Source of the DNA: Climacium dendroides
Taxonomy: Eukaryota > Streptophyta > Bryopsida > Hypnales > Climaciaceae
Length of the DNA stretch: 64,000 bases
NCBI GenBank assembly: GCA_950106755.1
Contig: OX467083.1
Coordinates: 15,619,029 to 15,683,028 of the forward strand
Direction: 5' to 3'
Each line of letters starts with the position of its first letter. Positions within the stretch are counted from its first letter, which is position 1. Below the pieces are notes generated by a model. That model searched no databases. It had not been told where the DNA came from and saw nothing but the letters and a program-made list of their open reading frames with translations. This document shows, piece by piece, positions 36,450 through 49,859 of the stretch. The position numbers and the translations under genes are program-made.

Positions 36450-36461
36450 ATGATCACTTGA
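36450..36461 (+). promoter_or_regulatory. Three-codon upstream ORF before CASP
   Basis: ATG ATC ACT TGA lies 18 nt upstream of the first CASP ATG. If included in the leader it could reduce or delay initiation at the main start. Its presence in the mRNA is not proven. Confidence 0.4.
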
Positions 36462-36479
36462 GGAGATTGATACCCTTCT

Positions 36480-39400
36480 ATGATGAGCAACATGGAACTA
36501 GATGGAGTCGCGATCGATGGCGGAGTGGAGAAAGAGACACCACACGCCTTTCGGCTGCCTTCGTTTAATTCCGCCTCTCCGATATCGCGTGTGCTCACAT
36601 TCTGGAGAGGTGAGCTCTTAAACTTCTGGTTTCACCCTTTGATTGCACTGTTCGAAAATGTGACGTCTCTATATGGAAATAACGATCAGAATGCCGAGTG
36701 ATTGTTGATTGAATGGGATTTCAACTGAGGATGCAGTTGAATCTCTAGTGCGTCGGAGAAAATGTTACTCAGCGTTGTCAAATGTGGTTAGCCCAGGGAA
36801 TCGTTTGTCCTGTAGTCTGGAGGGCAGCTAGTTTGAGGGCTGCTTATTCTTTGACTTTGACCCAACTGATTGAACAATCCGGTTCTTTTAATCAGATCAA
36901 TATATTAGACTGAAAGTCGGAAGTGACGAACTGAACTGCTTTAATTTCCCTCCCTCATATAGTATCACTTATCTTCGTCACTGAGAAATATCACTTGCAA
37001 GTAATTTAAGAGATTTACTTCGGAGAGCATTTTATTCACGAATCGGTTATTGATCAAGAAGAAGAAACTGCAGCGACTGGATTCAATATCTGCATCCCGA
37101 CCTTACCGTATTTGTTGTGTTAGACTTCAAATTTGAGAGCAAAGAAGTATTCATTCTTTGGAAGAATGTTGCAGATTTTGATTTAGAAACATGGAGGACA
37201 AAGTTGGATGAGCAAGGCTTGAGGATTGGGGACAACCAGGAGAATAGCCTCAAAAACCGCCGCAAGCTTGCGGAGAGCACTCGGGGTAAGCCTGTTTTCG
37301 ATTCTTCGGTGTGAACTGCTTCATCTTCATGCCATCTATGCAACTTTTTCGTTTTGCGATTATCTCATATTGTTGGAGTTGGAACCAGATTTTAAGAAGG
37401 CATCGAACGAAGAGAAAGTCAAGGCTTTTCCATCTTTGTTGAAGGGGTACCAGGAGGAGGTGGACAATCTCACAAAGAGAGCAAAATTTGGAGAAAATGC
37501 TTTTCTTAACATATACCAGAAGCTTTATGAGGCTCCTGATCCTGTTCCGGCTCTCTCCTCTGGCGCTGTAAGCAAGCCAATTCTTTTCACCTCTTTTCAG
37601 TTACTCGATTGGGCTGAAACATAATTCAATTCAGAAGTGACGAGTCAGTAGTTAATGCAACCTGTCTGTAGGGAAGAGGATATCTGAGAAAAGGTCGCAT
37701 ATGCATTGGGTTGCTTGGCCTCGTTGTCAAGGGAATTGATTTGCATCACATAATATTGGAGTACAGAAAATGTAAGCTCAGAGAACAAAAGAACTTTTCG
37801 ATTTTAACATTTTCAAGATTTATTTCACTTGCGCTCCAATACCAGGAATATGCATGACTACCATGCAATACTTTGTGATCACAGCAACTCTGATGTGTCA
37901 TGTTGTTTGCTTGTAATTGTGATTTTAATGGTCTTGTTTATTTCTCGACTATCTCTAATTGCAAGTACTTTGCTTTCTAGGACTTGGCAACAAGATTGGC
38001 AGAGTTTGAGATTGAGAATCGGAAGATGAAGCAAGAGCTGGAGGAGTATCGCTCAGAAGCGGCTCATCTCAAGAACCAACATGCTACAGTGCGACGCCTG
38101 GAAGAGCGAAATCGTTTGCTAGAACAACAGGTTGGTTATGAGTTTAAACCTTTCAGGTTTTCTTTACTCCATCAAGATGTGAACGACTTTCCCCTTTCAC
38201 ACGGAAACCACATGCTGTATGCCTAAACCCCGTTTACCTCAGTGTCCGTGTGTTTCATCTGTCATCACTGTCATGTCGGTTCTGTACATTGATTCACCTT
38301 ATATTATTGAACGATGAGGTTATGCTACGTTATCTTTTTACTACAGATGGAGGAGAAGGTGAAGGAGATCGTGGAGATGAAGCAGCGTAGTCTGGCAGAA
38401 GAAAGCCAGAAGAACGTTGAAATTCTCAGAGAGAGGTAATATGATGAGATTGTTTTCAAATAACATGTACTGCAGCTTGACAATTATGATCTTTGTCAGC
38501 TATTGTCGGTATATGTAGTGAGCCTGTAGCTTCCCTATCTTTCTGATAAGCAATCAATACTCCCAAGAGGCCACATATGTTATCTGTTAGAAAAGACGAG
38601 AGTTTTTGTGAGGATCATGAGGTCGGGACAACTTACGATCACGAGGTCATCATCGACGAGTATCGGGCAGTTGTCGAGGACCCTATTATTCCACATGGCA
38701 TCGGAACTGACGTTTCAAATCCTCAGACATCGAATTTCCTTTTGGCTTTTGGTTACAGGGAGAATTTTCTACAAGAGCAGCTGCGGGCAGCTAAGGAGAG
38801 TGTGCAGAACATGCAGCGACTTCACGAGTATGGGCAGACCCAGTTGTTTAATCTACATACTCAATCTGGTAGGTTTAAAAACTGTGCGTGGTTGTGACTT
38901 TGCTGGAACATGCTTTTGAGATATTTTCACTGTTATAACCATCGGACATCGATTGCCAACATCGGCGACTGGTATCTGTTGCAGAGGAGATTAGCGCAGC
39001 CAAGCAGTCAGAGCTCAATCTCTTGACGGATGAAGTGGATCGAGCTCAGGGCCGTCTCATGAGTCTGGAGAGAGAAAAGGTTTATTTTCTATTCGCGTCA
39101 CAATCTTTTAGTTAAGAAATGGATAATGTGGAGACAACTGTTTCATGATTCTGTGAGGCACTAATTCAAATTATACATGCATGGGGGATTCTGATGTGAG
39201 GAAGTTCGAATGGCAGGAACAATTGCGATCAGAATTGCAAGCAGTAAACAGTCAAGAGGCCCACCTGCAGGAGCGGTAAATTTTCTGTCTTTTTTTCTGC
39301 TGCTCTCTTTGTTACTCGTATTTCTGCTTGTGTTCTTTCTCATGTCTGGTTGCACTCATGTCTATCTATCAGAATTTGTGCAATCATATGTTTTACTACT

Positions 39401-42400
39401 TGATGACTGAAATTTAACAATTTGAGCAGGAAGAAGATTCCTTATATGTTTTTATTAGATGGTTTTAAAGTCATTAGGATGATCTGCTGAGCCCCTATAC
39501 AATGATTTGAAAGCAGCGAAGAAAGTGTTTTCGTCTAATTCTTGTCTCTCATTCACAGGCTGAACGAGGAGGCTAGTAGTAATCTGGAGGCTTCTCTGAC
39601 CGCGAAGGAGAAGATAATCTCTGAGCTTCATGACGAATTGCACAAGATTGAGGGAACTTTGGGTAAAGAACGTGAAGAGCATCTTGCCGAAGTGAAAAAA
39701 CTAAATGCCTTCCTCAATGAGAAGGCAAGAGTACCTCCACTTTCTCTTTTTCTGTTTATCTTAATGACCTATTCTCTACTCCCAATTTTTTATGTCGCAC
39801 ACTTCATTATGTGACAGCTTGAATTTCTTTATTGTTTGACTTTTGAAAGGTTTGATGTCCTCTGACTAGATGATGTGAGTGTCTGGGGAGACAGGATGTT
39901 GTCCTTCAAGAGCTCCAAAAAGAGATAAGTGAGCGACCAACTGCAAAGCAAGTGGAGGACTTACGTAAGCAAGTCAAAATTTTGCAGGTCGTTTCCCACC
40001 GTTGCAAGTGTTTTGCACATTAATTTGTTGCCATTCATGTAATGGTCAATCTATGTGTTTTGGTCTATTGTGATAGCGATTCACTCTGTAACGTTTAGAA
40101 TTGTTTCAAGGTACGTAACATGTATTCTCTCGTTGTTGGATCCATAAAATTTTCTTATATTGATGTAGCATATAGTGCGTTTCTCTTGGTGCAGGCAGTG
40201 GGATACAATTCTGTCGAGGCAGAAGACTGGGAAATTGCTACTCGTGGGGAGGACATTGGGAAACTTGAAACTTTGTTACTCGACAAGAACCGCAAGATGG
40301 AGCATGAACTTACCCAAGTAAAGGTGAGACCTTGAAGTGCAAAACTTAATAGACATGTCCAGTTTTTTATGATATCTTGTGTGGTAAGTTATATGTTTAT
40401 TCCTAATTACTCGATCCCAGTGTTACCTTCACTTGTTTGCCCTCCTCACTCGAATGTTAGCCCTGCGAATCTCATGTTTGCAATGAGTGATTTTGATAGG
40501 TACAATTGTCAGAGAGGATAGAGACAGCACTAGCTTCTGAAGCAAATGTCAGAGAACTGGAGGCCATGGTGACACAACAGAAGGCGCTCATTGTGAAGCT
40601 GGAAGAGGACATTCTTAAGGTTGATCTTCTAACAGCCACTTCAGAATGGTTGAATTCTCTTTATTGTGTGCAAACTTATACCAAAAGATGATCGTCCTTA
40701 TGGGGAATTGATCGACTAAGAGTGTGTTTAGTAATGTTTATACGTTCTCTGAATGTAGGGCTATGGACCCTCACATGACCGCCGGCCTATCAAACATTCA
40801 GATGACTGGGACTTACCGGATTCAGGCGTCAACGACTCATTAGAGGTAAGCTTTCTTTGCTCACACAGAAGCCCATCCCTCAGATGTTTTTCCAAGTAAT
40901 GGGATATGCTATTCTGAAGCTGAGCTTATTACAAACTTGGTCTCGTGCATTATTCTGGACATTTCCACCAACTTTTCTACGTAGTAATCCTAGTAATGAT
41001 TTCTGTCAGTTCTCCCACTCGTAGTGAGCTTTAAGTGGTCATATTCTCCTGATAGTCCTCCTGTTTTATGGGGTCATGTAGCAGAATGGAGCTCCGAAGG
41101 GAGCAGGTGATGAGGACCAGAACTCCTTGTTGCTGGTTATTTGCAGCCAGCGTGACCGATTTAGGCAACGCCTGCGAGAAACAGAAGAGGTAAGCTTCAC
41201 TCTTCTTTCCATTCCATCTTAGACGACTGCCTGCTCTTAGTTTCCTGAAATATCTTATTTGAATCAAATCGTTTCTCTTCATAAACTAATGTTTGTGAGC
41301 GTCCTTTCTTCTATATCCTCATTGATTTTATCTTACAGACAAGAATGACTAAATAACAATGCAGGAGCTGAGGGTTTCAAGGGATAGGTGTCAAGCGCTG
41401 ACTGCAGACCTGGAACGCAGTAAAGCTGATAACATCAAGCTTTATGAGAAGATGCGGTTTGTACAGGATTATACAAATGATCGACCTGTCTCCCGAAACA
41501 AGAAGGTGATCTCCATAGCTCATTCAATTTTCCTGCATTCCATTTCCAGGGCACAATCGTATTCATTACCCCTTGTAACTTCTATGACTTCACTGACTAA
41601 GCTACAATGTCTCAGAACATTGAAATAGAACTCTTTTAATTTGGTAGATCCTTTGATACACACAGAAGGATACCTGTTCATGAATTGCTGAATCCATAAA
41701 ACTTATACCTGTCTATCAGCGTGGGGAGGATTTGGAATTCGGAATGGGAGGTGATGTGGAGAGCAAATACAAGAAGATGTATGAAGATGATATCAATCCG
41801 TTCACAGCGTTTTCAAAGAAGGTTGGTACACATTTGGTGATGAGCAATCACAAGTCCCACTTTCACCTTGGGTTTGCTTAAAAACAGCGTGTTTTCACTT
41901 CTTGTGCATCTGTTAGTGCTCATGTGAGATTTGTGGCTTTGTGTGCACTGATCCCATTGTACCCAGTCTCAGAGTAGTGAAGATGTTTTGGCTCAGGATG
42001 TGAACTTACGATCATGACACTGATTCCGTTGTTGTATTATCTATGTGCATGTAATGAAAATAGGAGAAGGAGCGGAGATACAAGGAGCTTGGACTTCGAG
42101 ACAAGATCACACTTACCAGTGGCCGCTTCGTTCTAGGCAACAAGTAAAATCTATTATGCTTTTTCGTGTTTTTTTGCCGTGTAGTTTTCAAGTTGGAAGG
42201 ATGAATTCGGTACGGTTTGTTGAATTTCTGAGAGAATTTATGGAATCTTTTGATTGGCAGATATGCTCGGACGTTTATTTTCTTCTACTCTATTGCTCTT
42301 CATTTGCTCGTATTCTCAAGTATGTACCGCTTTTCAAGCTTAAGTTACAGGTGTGTTTCGAACCTTCTCCTCACTTTACCTGGTGTTTATACTTGGTGTA

Positions 42401-42722
42401 GATATATCTCGATATTTTGTATTTTACCGATAATTCACATTTTACAATAGTTACCGAAAATCTTCTTTGACAGAAAATAAGTTTTTCCTCAAGTGATTTA
42501 TCCTTAATTCATAGTAGGACGAATCCAGAGATTTCCTCCTTTAGACTCACCCACCCTCCTTGTAACTACCACAGGGTCAGCTTTGCTCTACTTGAAGGCT
42601 AACTCTACTGTTGTTGAATGTCGTTTCCTAACAGTGATATTAAATCCCGAGAGTTGGAGTACAAGATGGCGGCAGTTGAGAATATCAAAGACTTCTTGAC
42701 ATCTAATGGGACCTTGGGGTGA
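36480..42722 (+). CDS. CASP, coiled-coil Golgi membrane protein (CUX1/CASP family)
   Basis: CASP is a tail-anchored golgin of the Golgi membrane, linked to tethering and intra-Golgi transport. Nineteen exons: 36480-36609, 37175-37285, 37389-37567, 37981-38130, 38347-38435, 38759-38868, 38985-39079, 39217-39275, 39559-39724, 39895-39987, 40195-40323, 40500-40619, 40759-40845, 41085-41189, 41365-41505, 41720-41821, 42064-42143, 42261-42350, 42635-42722. They join to 2,124 nt (707 residues), slightly longer than the Arabidopsis protein. Most of the chain is coiled coil, with plant hallmarks such as QENSLKNRRKLAEST, RAKFGENAFLNIYQKLYEAP and SKYKKMYEDDINPF. One C-terminal membrane span (about 653-671) holds the Tyr (658) and His (663) typical of CASP spans, followed by a ~36-residue tail. 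Three in-frame ATGs (36,480, 36,483, 36,492) compete; the third has the best context. Intron 9 appears to use a GC donor, and exon 14 has a tandem TAGCAG acceptor. Confidence 0.95.
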
Positions 42723-45490
42723 AGATTATTCTTGTTTTTGCCTTGCTATACCGTAGTTTTGTCCACAGCTAGAGGCTCTTAAGAATTTCAGGGCTTTTTT
42801 TTCTGGCTACACTTTGGCGAGACGACCCCTCGATATTGTAGAGGTTTTTGATACCCTCGTACCAAACGTGTCGCCTCCAAAACAAACCTTGCTTAGGATA
42901 GTGTGTGTAGCTGACAGTAAATAAATCTTCACATCCTCGTTCAAGGATAGATCACCGAAAGGTTGTGTTCGAAGGCTGGTTATCCACGTTATATTCTTTG
43001 GATTAATTTCTGAAAAGATATGCATATCAAGATTTATTCTTGAAGGGATATGTTACCGATATTTTTGGCTTAATAGGGAATAAGGTAACTCTTACGAATT
43101 CTATGGTACATCTAAAATTAGCCTCGTTTAAAAAAATTGTAAAGTAATTAACCTTACATTTGTGAAGTTTTTATAAATAACTAGGTTAAACCCATGCTGG
43201 ATATTGGCATGTGGTAGTTAAAATGCTCCATGCACAGGAAATAAATGTGAAAGTTCAAATAAAATAGAGTAATAATATGTATTTTGACCTATGCATAGTA
43301 TTTGACCATAAGTATATGTTCATGTCTTCTTTGAAGGATTTTCATCAAAAATAATATAACAATGATACTAATTTTTAGAGGTGATGCTAATATTGTGCCC
43401 TCACTAATAGAATATTTCAATGTAGTTTTGAGTCCACTACTATGTAGTAGGTACATAGGATGTTAAAGTAATAGTCAAAATAAAAATAAATGGAGTACAA
43501 TAAGTTTATCAAGGTTATCAAAAAGTTACTTGGATCCTTGATAATGCAATATCAAAGATCTTTTCCAAGTCACAAATATCCAATAATTTGATTTTCTATC
43601 CAATTTTTTTTTACCAGTATTATTTTTTCACCTCTCAAATATGATAGAGTTAGGCATGAAGAATATTGATATGGATAATTTCAAGTATAAACTATTATTT
43701 TGCATGAAGCCCTTGCCTGTTTGATTAAGTGGCAAATTCATTGTAATAGGGCGTTTACACTTATTAAAAAGTAGGTGAATGAACACAAAGATTAACATCA
43801 AATTGCAAATCACAAAAGTAGTAGATCCATAGGGCATTTACACTTACTAAAAGTGGATGAATGAGGACAAAGATTAGCCTCAAATTGCAAATCACAAAAG
43901 TAGGCCTCATATAAGGGTGATATTTCTCACAAGCACAACAAAAGTCTAGTGACGGACAAGGCTACTCTATAACCTTGATTTGTTTTTATAACTTTACAAG
44001 ATTTATATTACCAAAAGTAGTTGTTCTATTTTACACATTTTGGGGTCAAGGACATAATAATTGCCACGAATATTTGATCGTCTATACTTTTTATTTTCCA
44101 ATTGGAATTGGAATTTCAAATTGTCAATGCCAAGTATTAAGTGTAAATCATTGACTTAAATTTTTTAATATGTGAACTAAATTTAATATTCAATTTGAAT
44201 TTCTATTTTGATGTTCAATCTTCAATGCAATTTCAATATGAAACACAATCACAATTTCAATGTCTAAGTAAATTCTAGTTTCAATTTTACACTAAATTAC
44301 AATTTCAATATGAAGAAACTTCAACTCTAATTTTGAGTAAATAACACAAATTCAATGTCATAGTATACATAAAAACAAATTTCTAATCTCTACTTCAATT
44401 CAAATTTCAAAGATCATTGTCAAATGCAATTTTAAATTTAGAAGTTCATTGTCAAATGCATTTAATACACCTATAACTGACATGTAAATTTTCTTGGAGT
44501 GAATTTCAAGAGTAAACCAATTACAACATGATGTTTAGAGTGAAAAATTCATCCTAAACATAATGTTGTAGAGAAATAAAGTTAATTGAGGAATAAAGTT
44601 AATTTAAGATAAATAAAGTTTAACAATTTTGTAAAGTACTCTATTTCTACATCCATCCATCTTTTGGACAAAAAACATGTTCATGCACTTTTTCATCTAA
44701 ATTTGGAGACTTCATCCACATTTAAAATAAAGTTTAAAAAATTGGTAAAAGAAGACTTCTTTTATTTTGCAAAAAGTAGAGATTTAATTTGAAATGGTGC
44801 AATTTAGCCTCAAAAAAGGGATGGAGTGTGAAGTATATATAAGCAATGTAAACGAGGTGTTTAGAAAAATTTAATTCAAAATCACAAGAGTTTCAAAAAG
44901 GAGAGGCAAAAGAAAGGCCATTGCTATTATTTTTGGGATTCTATAGTGACTCACATTATTACTAGGTCATAATAGCATACAATATGGCCATCATGTATAA
45001 AGTGGAGGCTACATCTAGAAAAGTTGAGTAGTTTCATTTATGAGTATGTATAAATAAAAAAAATAGTGACAAAAATAACATGCACTTATTATTAGCCAAT
45101 GACAATGTGATGATGCATCTCTTATGACAATGCATCCAGGTTTAGGTTGTAATTAACATCCCCCTTGTCTTATAAAAATTGAAAACTGTTGATCTTATAA
45201 ACAACCCCCCCTCTACACCATTGATCTTAAAAAATAAATTATATGGATATGGATATATAAGACAAATATGGAATATATATACAACATGTAAAATGCGCAT
45301 GGAGTACATATGGGATATATGTATGTATGTATATGTATAGTTGTATACATATGGCCATATAGACATTGTTCCATATTGTTTACAAGTAAAGCACATGTTA
45401 TAGAAATATAAGTATGTGGTTGGAGGTTGGGGTATGTCATAAGCATCCATGTCAATTTTTTAGCTAATGACAAAGTAACATATGTACCCC
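42723..45490. other. Intergenic stretch past CASP, no gene seen
   Basis: About 2.8 kb of AT-rich sequence. The first few hundred bases are less AT-rich and probably include the CASP 3' untranslated region. Apart from an 83-bp tandem duplication at 43,749-43,903, I see no structured element. Confidence 0.5.
43749..43903 (+). repeat. 83-bp tandem duplication
   Basis: Two units begin GGGC(G/A)TTTACACTTA at 43,749 and 43,832 and end CAAATTGCAAATCACAAAAG. Differences are scattered substitutions. Confidence 0.75.
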
Positions 45491-45682
45491 CACTAGTAGA
45501 AAATGCAGGACTTTCAATAGAATTTTGTTGTTTTGGTCGCGTTGATTTGGTTGTTGAACAACAGATTTCTGTTGAAATTAACAGATTTCTATTAATTTCA
45601 ACAGAAATCTGTTGTTCAACAACCAAATCAACGCGACCAAAACAACAGAATTCTATTGAAAGTCCTGCATTTTCTACTAGTG
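45491..45682. mobile_element. CACTA-type foldback MITE, 192 bp, near-perfect 91-bp arms
   Basis: It starts CACTAGTAGAAAATGCAGG and ends CCTGCATTTTCTACTAGTG, flanked by CCC on both sides (45,488-45,490 and 45,683-45,685), a 3-bp target duplication. I count one mismatch between the 91-bp arms around a ~10-nt loop. The core TGTTGTTTTGGTCGCGTTGA is shared with the element at 21,862, which otherwise differs in outer-arm sequence. Non-coding. Open frames across it on both strands simply read through the palindrome. Confidence 0.9.
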
Positions 45683-46346
45683 CCCCTTTCACATTTTTTG
45701 AAAAAGTTCAATGGCCAAATGGTTGAATGCCACTTGTACCCCTTTAAAAATGATTTGTACCCTTTTCAATGTTATTCCCTAAAAGTCACATTCTCTCACT
45801 ATCCACTATCTACTTAAAAGACACTTTACTATCCACAATACAACCTTTGATACTACTTTATAGATATTGTTTTGAATTAATTAATTCATTGTTTCCTTAA
45901 AGTTTTCAAAGAACTTCGATGGGAGATTCTAAATAGGATTGTCTTGGGTTCTCCCTCCATCTATACTACTACTCTTTGATATATAACAAATTGGTGGCAT
46001 TGAGGAGATGAAAGCAATTGAACATTAAATGTAATTACTACCTTCAATGTATTGACTTGAATTGTTTCATATTATTTGTTATTTGCATGTACGGGAAAAA
46101 TGAGACATGATGACAAGATCTTATTCTACTACAAAAACCATGTCCATTCATATAAAAACAAGGAAACAAATGGAGGGTTTAACTCTACTCTAATAATGAA
46201 ATTTAGTGTCAACCATACTAATTGATTTTAAAATGTTATAAGTTGTTTTCCTTGATGAATATTTTTAAAGGTTCACTTTGACTTTTTTTTTTCAAGAACC
46301 AACTTATGCCAAACTCACGGGGAGAACATTCTCATTACATTCGGGG

Positions 46347-46867
46347 TACCCACGTGCGGCGAAGTGATTTTTTGACCCGTGGAATACTTTGGAATAAACT
46401 ATAATTTCATCCTAAAATTTTGAGCTTTGTTTAACAATGACTAAAGGTTTCTATTGAAAAAAATTTCAATTCCAAATAACATAAGATATGTTGTCTAGAA
46501 AAGGTTGAAAAATGAACTAAAATGGCATGGTTTTCAACTAAAATATTTATAGAGATCACATGATAATGACTATTGCATCAATATTCAACCAAAATAAACT
46601 TTCAATAGAAAGCTATTTTATAGAATTTTTTTTTTAATTTTTCAAATTTTTTAATTTATATAATATAGGGGTGTGAAAGTAATTTTTAGCTTTACATGGT
46701 ATCTTTTTTCTTCTAAAATTTGTAACTAATTCTTATTAACATAAAAAAATACCAATAATTCAGAACATAAAATTTTAAAGTAGTACAATCTATTTATAAT
46801 TTTTTTTGGAAAAAATAAATAAATTTTAGGATGTATTACATGTATTACATTTTCCGCCGCACGTAGG
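46347..46867 (+). mobile_element. Dispersed repeat B, copy with recognisable inverted ends
   Basis: The left end carries CCCACGTGCGGCGAAG and the right end CCGCCGCACGTAGGT, an inverted pair. The interior matches the repeat-B copies at 11,262-11,990 and 22,228-22,740. It is uninterrupted at GAGATCACATGATAATGAC, providing an empty version of the Helitron site. CACGGGGAG occurs just outside both ends (46,317 and 46,878), which may be chance or a relic of the insertion site. Non-coding MITE-like element. Confidence 0.6.
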
Positions 46868-47269
46868 TTTCTAAAACACGGGGAGTGTCCCCCCCGTGGC
46901 CAAACTAGAATTTGAAAATCCACACTAGCTTCAAATGTCTTGACACACTCTATAGAAGATGCACTCACATATTTGCAACCTATTTCTAAGATAAATGTAC
47001 TAATTCTCACCTAAAATGTAAAGCATCTATTCATAAGAATCTAAGATTGATTTTGGGTGCACTTATTTTCAATACTTTGAGTATTCATAATTACCCCAAT
47101 GATGTTTAAAAAAACATATTTTTTTACACATTGTGTAACTAGTTTATAAGACTTTGAATCTTCTTAATTTAAAATTTTTGCACAATACACATGTTGATTT
47201 TATAATTCTTATGTTGAAGAATTGAATTGAGAGTCTAAGCAAAAAATTCAGTAAAAAATTGGTTTCCTT

Positions 47270-47840
47270 TCTTTAATCCCTAAAGGATCAAATGACATCT
47301 TTTTGGCAACATAACAATTTTAGATAGCTCACTACTAATGGACTTTCTTTTTTTCTTTGGAATTTTCACACATGTACCCAAAGAGTAGCTTTAAGGCGCA
47401 AAAATTTTCATAAAGTTATTGTATGATATATAATTTCTATTGTTTAGCAAGTAGCTTGGGTAGTTCAAAAAAATTCTTTAAAAGTCACTTTTCTAAAAAA
47501 ATAAATTTGAAATTGGTATTTTAGATTTATGTATATATGGAAAGCTCTGAATCATTTCAATTGATTAATAAGAGGAAAGTTATGAGGAGTTTTAGTTTGT
47601 GGAGAGTTATGGAATCAATATTGTATGATAAACTTTGAAGTCCTTTATTTAACCCAATTTTCAATAGATTTTGGAAAAAATAAAAGCATTGGATGAAGAT
47701 CGCTTAATACAACATTACAACCATTGGAATTGGCATTTTCAATTCTATAATTAAATTCTTAACAGTTTAATATTTTATACTCTACTTCTTTCTACTTCTT
47801 AACAAATCATACTTTACTTCAAGCATGGATATGAAATATT
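47270..47840 (+). repeat. Dispersed repeat A, copy
   Basis: Same block order as 30,590-31,320: CCTAAAGGATCAAATGACAT, AAAGAGTAGCTTTAAGGC, AAGTTATTGTATGATATA, AAAGTTATGAGGAG, AAACTTTGAAGTCCTTTATT and TTCAAGCATG at the end. Non-coding. Confidence 0.65.
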
Positions 47841-49859
47841 TTTTATCTTAAACTTTTTCAGGTATTTCCAACTTATTTCTTCAACATATTATGGAGAATA
47901 ACAAATTGTAGGATCTACACATTTTTATGTAAAATTTTTGAAAGATGATGAAATCTAACCATTTGGAAAGAGTTGAAAATGCTTTAAAAAGTTTGAGTAC
48001 TTTGAAGCAGGTTTGGGTCTAAAAACATTGAAAACCTTTAGGAGCTAATAAATTGTTAAGTAGAAGTAGGTACAACATTGAAAGAAAAACTAAAATTTTA
48101 ATAGCTCTAAGATAGAATTGAAATACACTAATTCCACTAGTGAGATTGTTTTGTCAAGGAAATTAGACCATGTGGAATTTATTTTTGTAATTGTGAAAAT
48201 TTGAGCTCATAAATTCAATATGTTATTTTTTTCTATGATTACCTAGATTATGAGATACTCCATAACTTTCACATCACTAATCCAAAATGGAATAAATAAA
48301 ATCTCTCTATATAGACAAAAATATAATCCATAAAAAAAATTATTTCATGTTTTTCTAGTTGCATAGAAAAAAATTGTGCTAAAAGTTGTATAATTTTTGC
48401 TCCTAGACCAATTAATATTTAAAATACTATTTTTAGACAAAAAATGTGATTTCTATCTTCAAAAAAAGTTTAAGAAAATATAAACCTTTTTGAACTGTCA
48501 TTTGTTTCCAAGGGAAAAATGGGCCTTTAGAGGCTATGGATGGAAAAGGCATAATAAACTTGTTAGAATGGGACCACCACTTTGAATATCCATAATTGCT
48601 TTACCATGTTAGAAAAATGCATACTAAAAGACCCCCAAGAACTATTTTTGACTACCTAAACCCTAAAAACCCATACTTAAAATATAAGTATGAATGGGGA
48701 AGGAAGGCATGGGAAACCATTCAAATAAGACACTTCAACCATTGGAAGAAGTCATTGAACAACTACCATTATATAAATTCACCATTTTAGCTAATTCATC
48801 ATTTTTTGTATATATGTGTTTGCTTTACTTAGTGATCCTTTTATCAATTATTGATATTTTATTGAGACAAATTTCAAAAGTGACTACTTCTCAATTTTGT
48901 TGTAATTCTAGGAGGGCTTAAGGGGGCACGCCCACCCACTTATTCCAAACTTGACCCCCCTACTATGAATTCCTTGTACATAGCACAATTAGGGCATTAT
49001 GCAGGAATTCTTGCATAATTAATGATTATGATTTTTGCATTCAATACTTTTGTTTGTTTCTTTTTCATTGGAATTTTTTTTATGATCCATGATTTCCTTT
49101 ATCTTTGTATTACAATTATAGTACCGAATACTTGTAGAGTAAGTTCCATAACATTTGTCATTTCTGAAAATTGTTTTTATTTCAAAAGTTGCCACCACTA
49201 GTTGGTTTGAGCACTTAGGGTTTGATGGTTGGGGCCCTACAATAATATATGACCCAATGGTTGTGGTGCTTAAGTTGGGGAAAAGAAGTCTTTTTCCTAA
49301 GAAATCTTGTCATTGAGGTGAAAATATCCTATATCCATTCTTGACAAGTAGATTTCTATTGAAAATGTTCTCCAAAATACAATCAAACCAATCCCATACT
49401 TAATTACAATTGGTTGACTATTGATTCTCTCGACTTTGGATTTATGACCAGGATAATAGAGTTAATTGTAAATTGTGTGCAATGAGGGACAAGGAGCCAA
49501 AGTTAAAAAGAAGCATAAGATGAAATTCCTTGAAAGCACCCAAACTAAGGTCTAATGGAGTTTCAAATTGTGTTTCTTTTGTACTATTCTTAGTCAAACC
49601 TTGCTTTGACACCTTTGTTTCAAATTGGGGTTTTCTTTACAATTAACTTTAATATAACAATTTCAATGATTTAGGGAATTTCTACTTTGAAAATTTATAC
49701 TAATTACATGTCTTATCCAAATTTTTTTTTTAATTCATTATTTTCAATTGCTAATACTAAAAAAAAATGTTTTTCTTTAAAAAAATACCATGGTGAATTG
49801 CTTATTTGGACGGTTTTGGATGTTTTCACCTTAATTTGGATGAAGCCAAATCCCAACTC
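47841..49859. other. Intergenic stretch before PsaD, no gene seen
   Basis: Two kilobases of AT-rich sequence with only short, non-conserved open frames. Base composition shifts sharply to GC-rich at about 49,860, where the PsaD promoter and leader begin. Confidence 0.5.

Noticed and set aside
45142..45726. Protein frames of 99-159 codons on both strands
   Set aside because: They read through the 192-bp CACTA palindrome, so the same peptide appears on both strands. There is no independent coding evidence.
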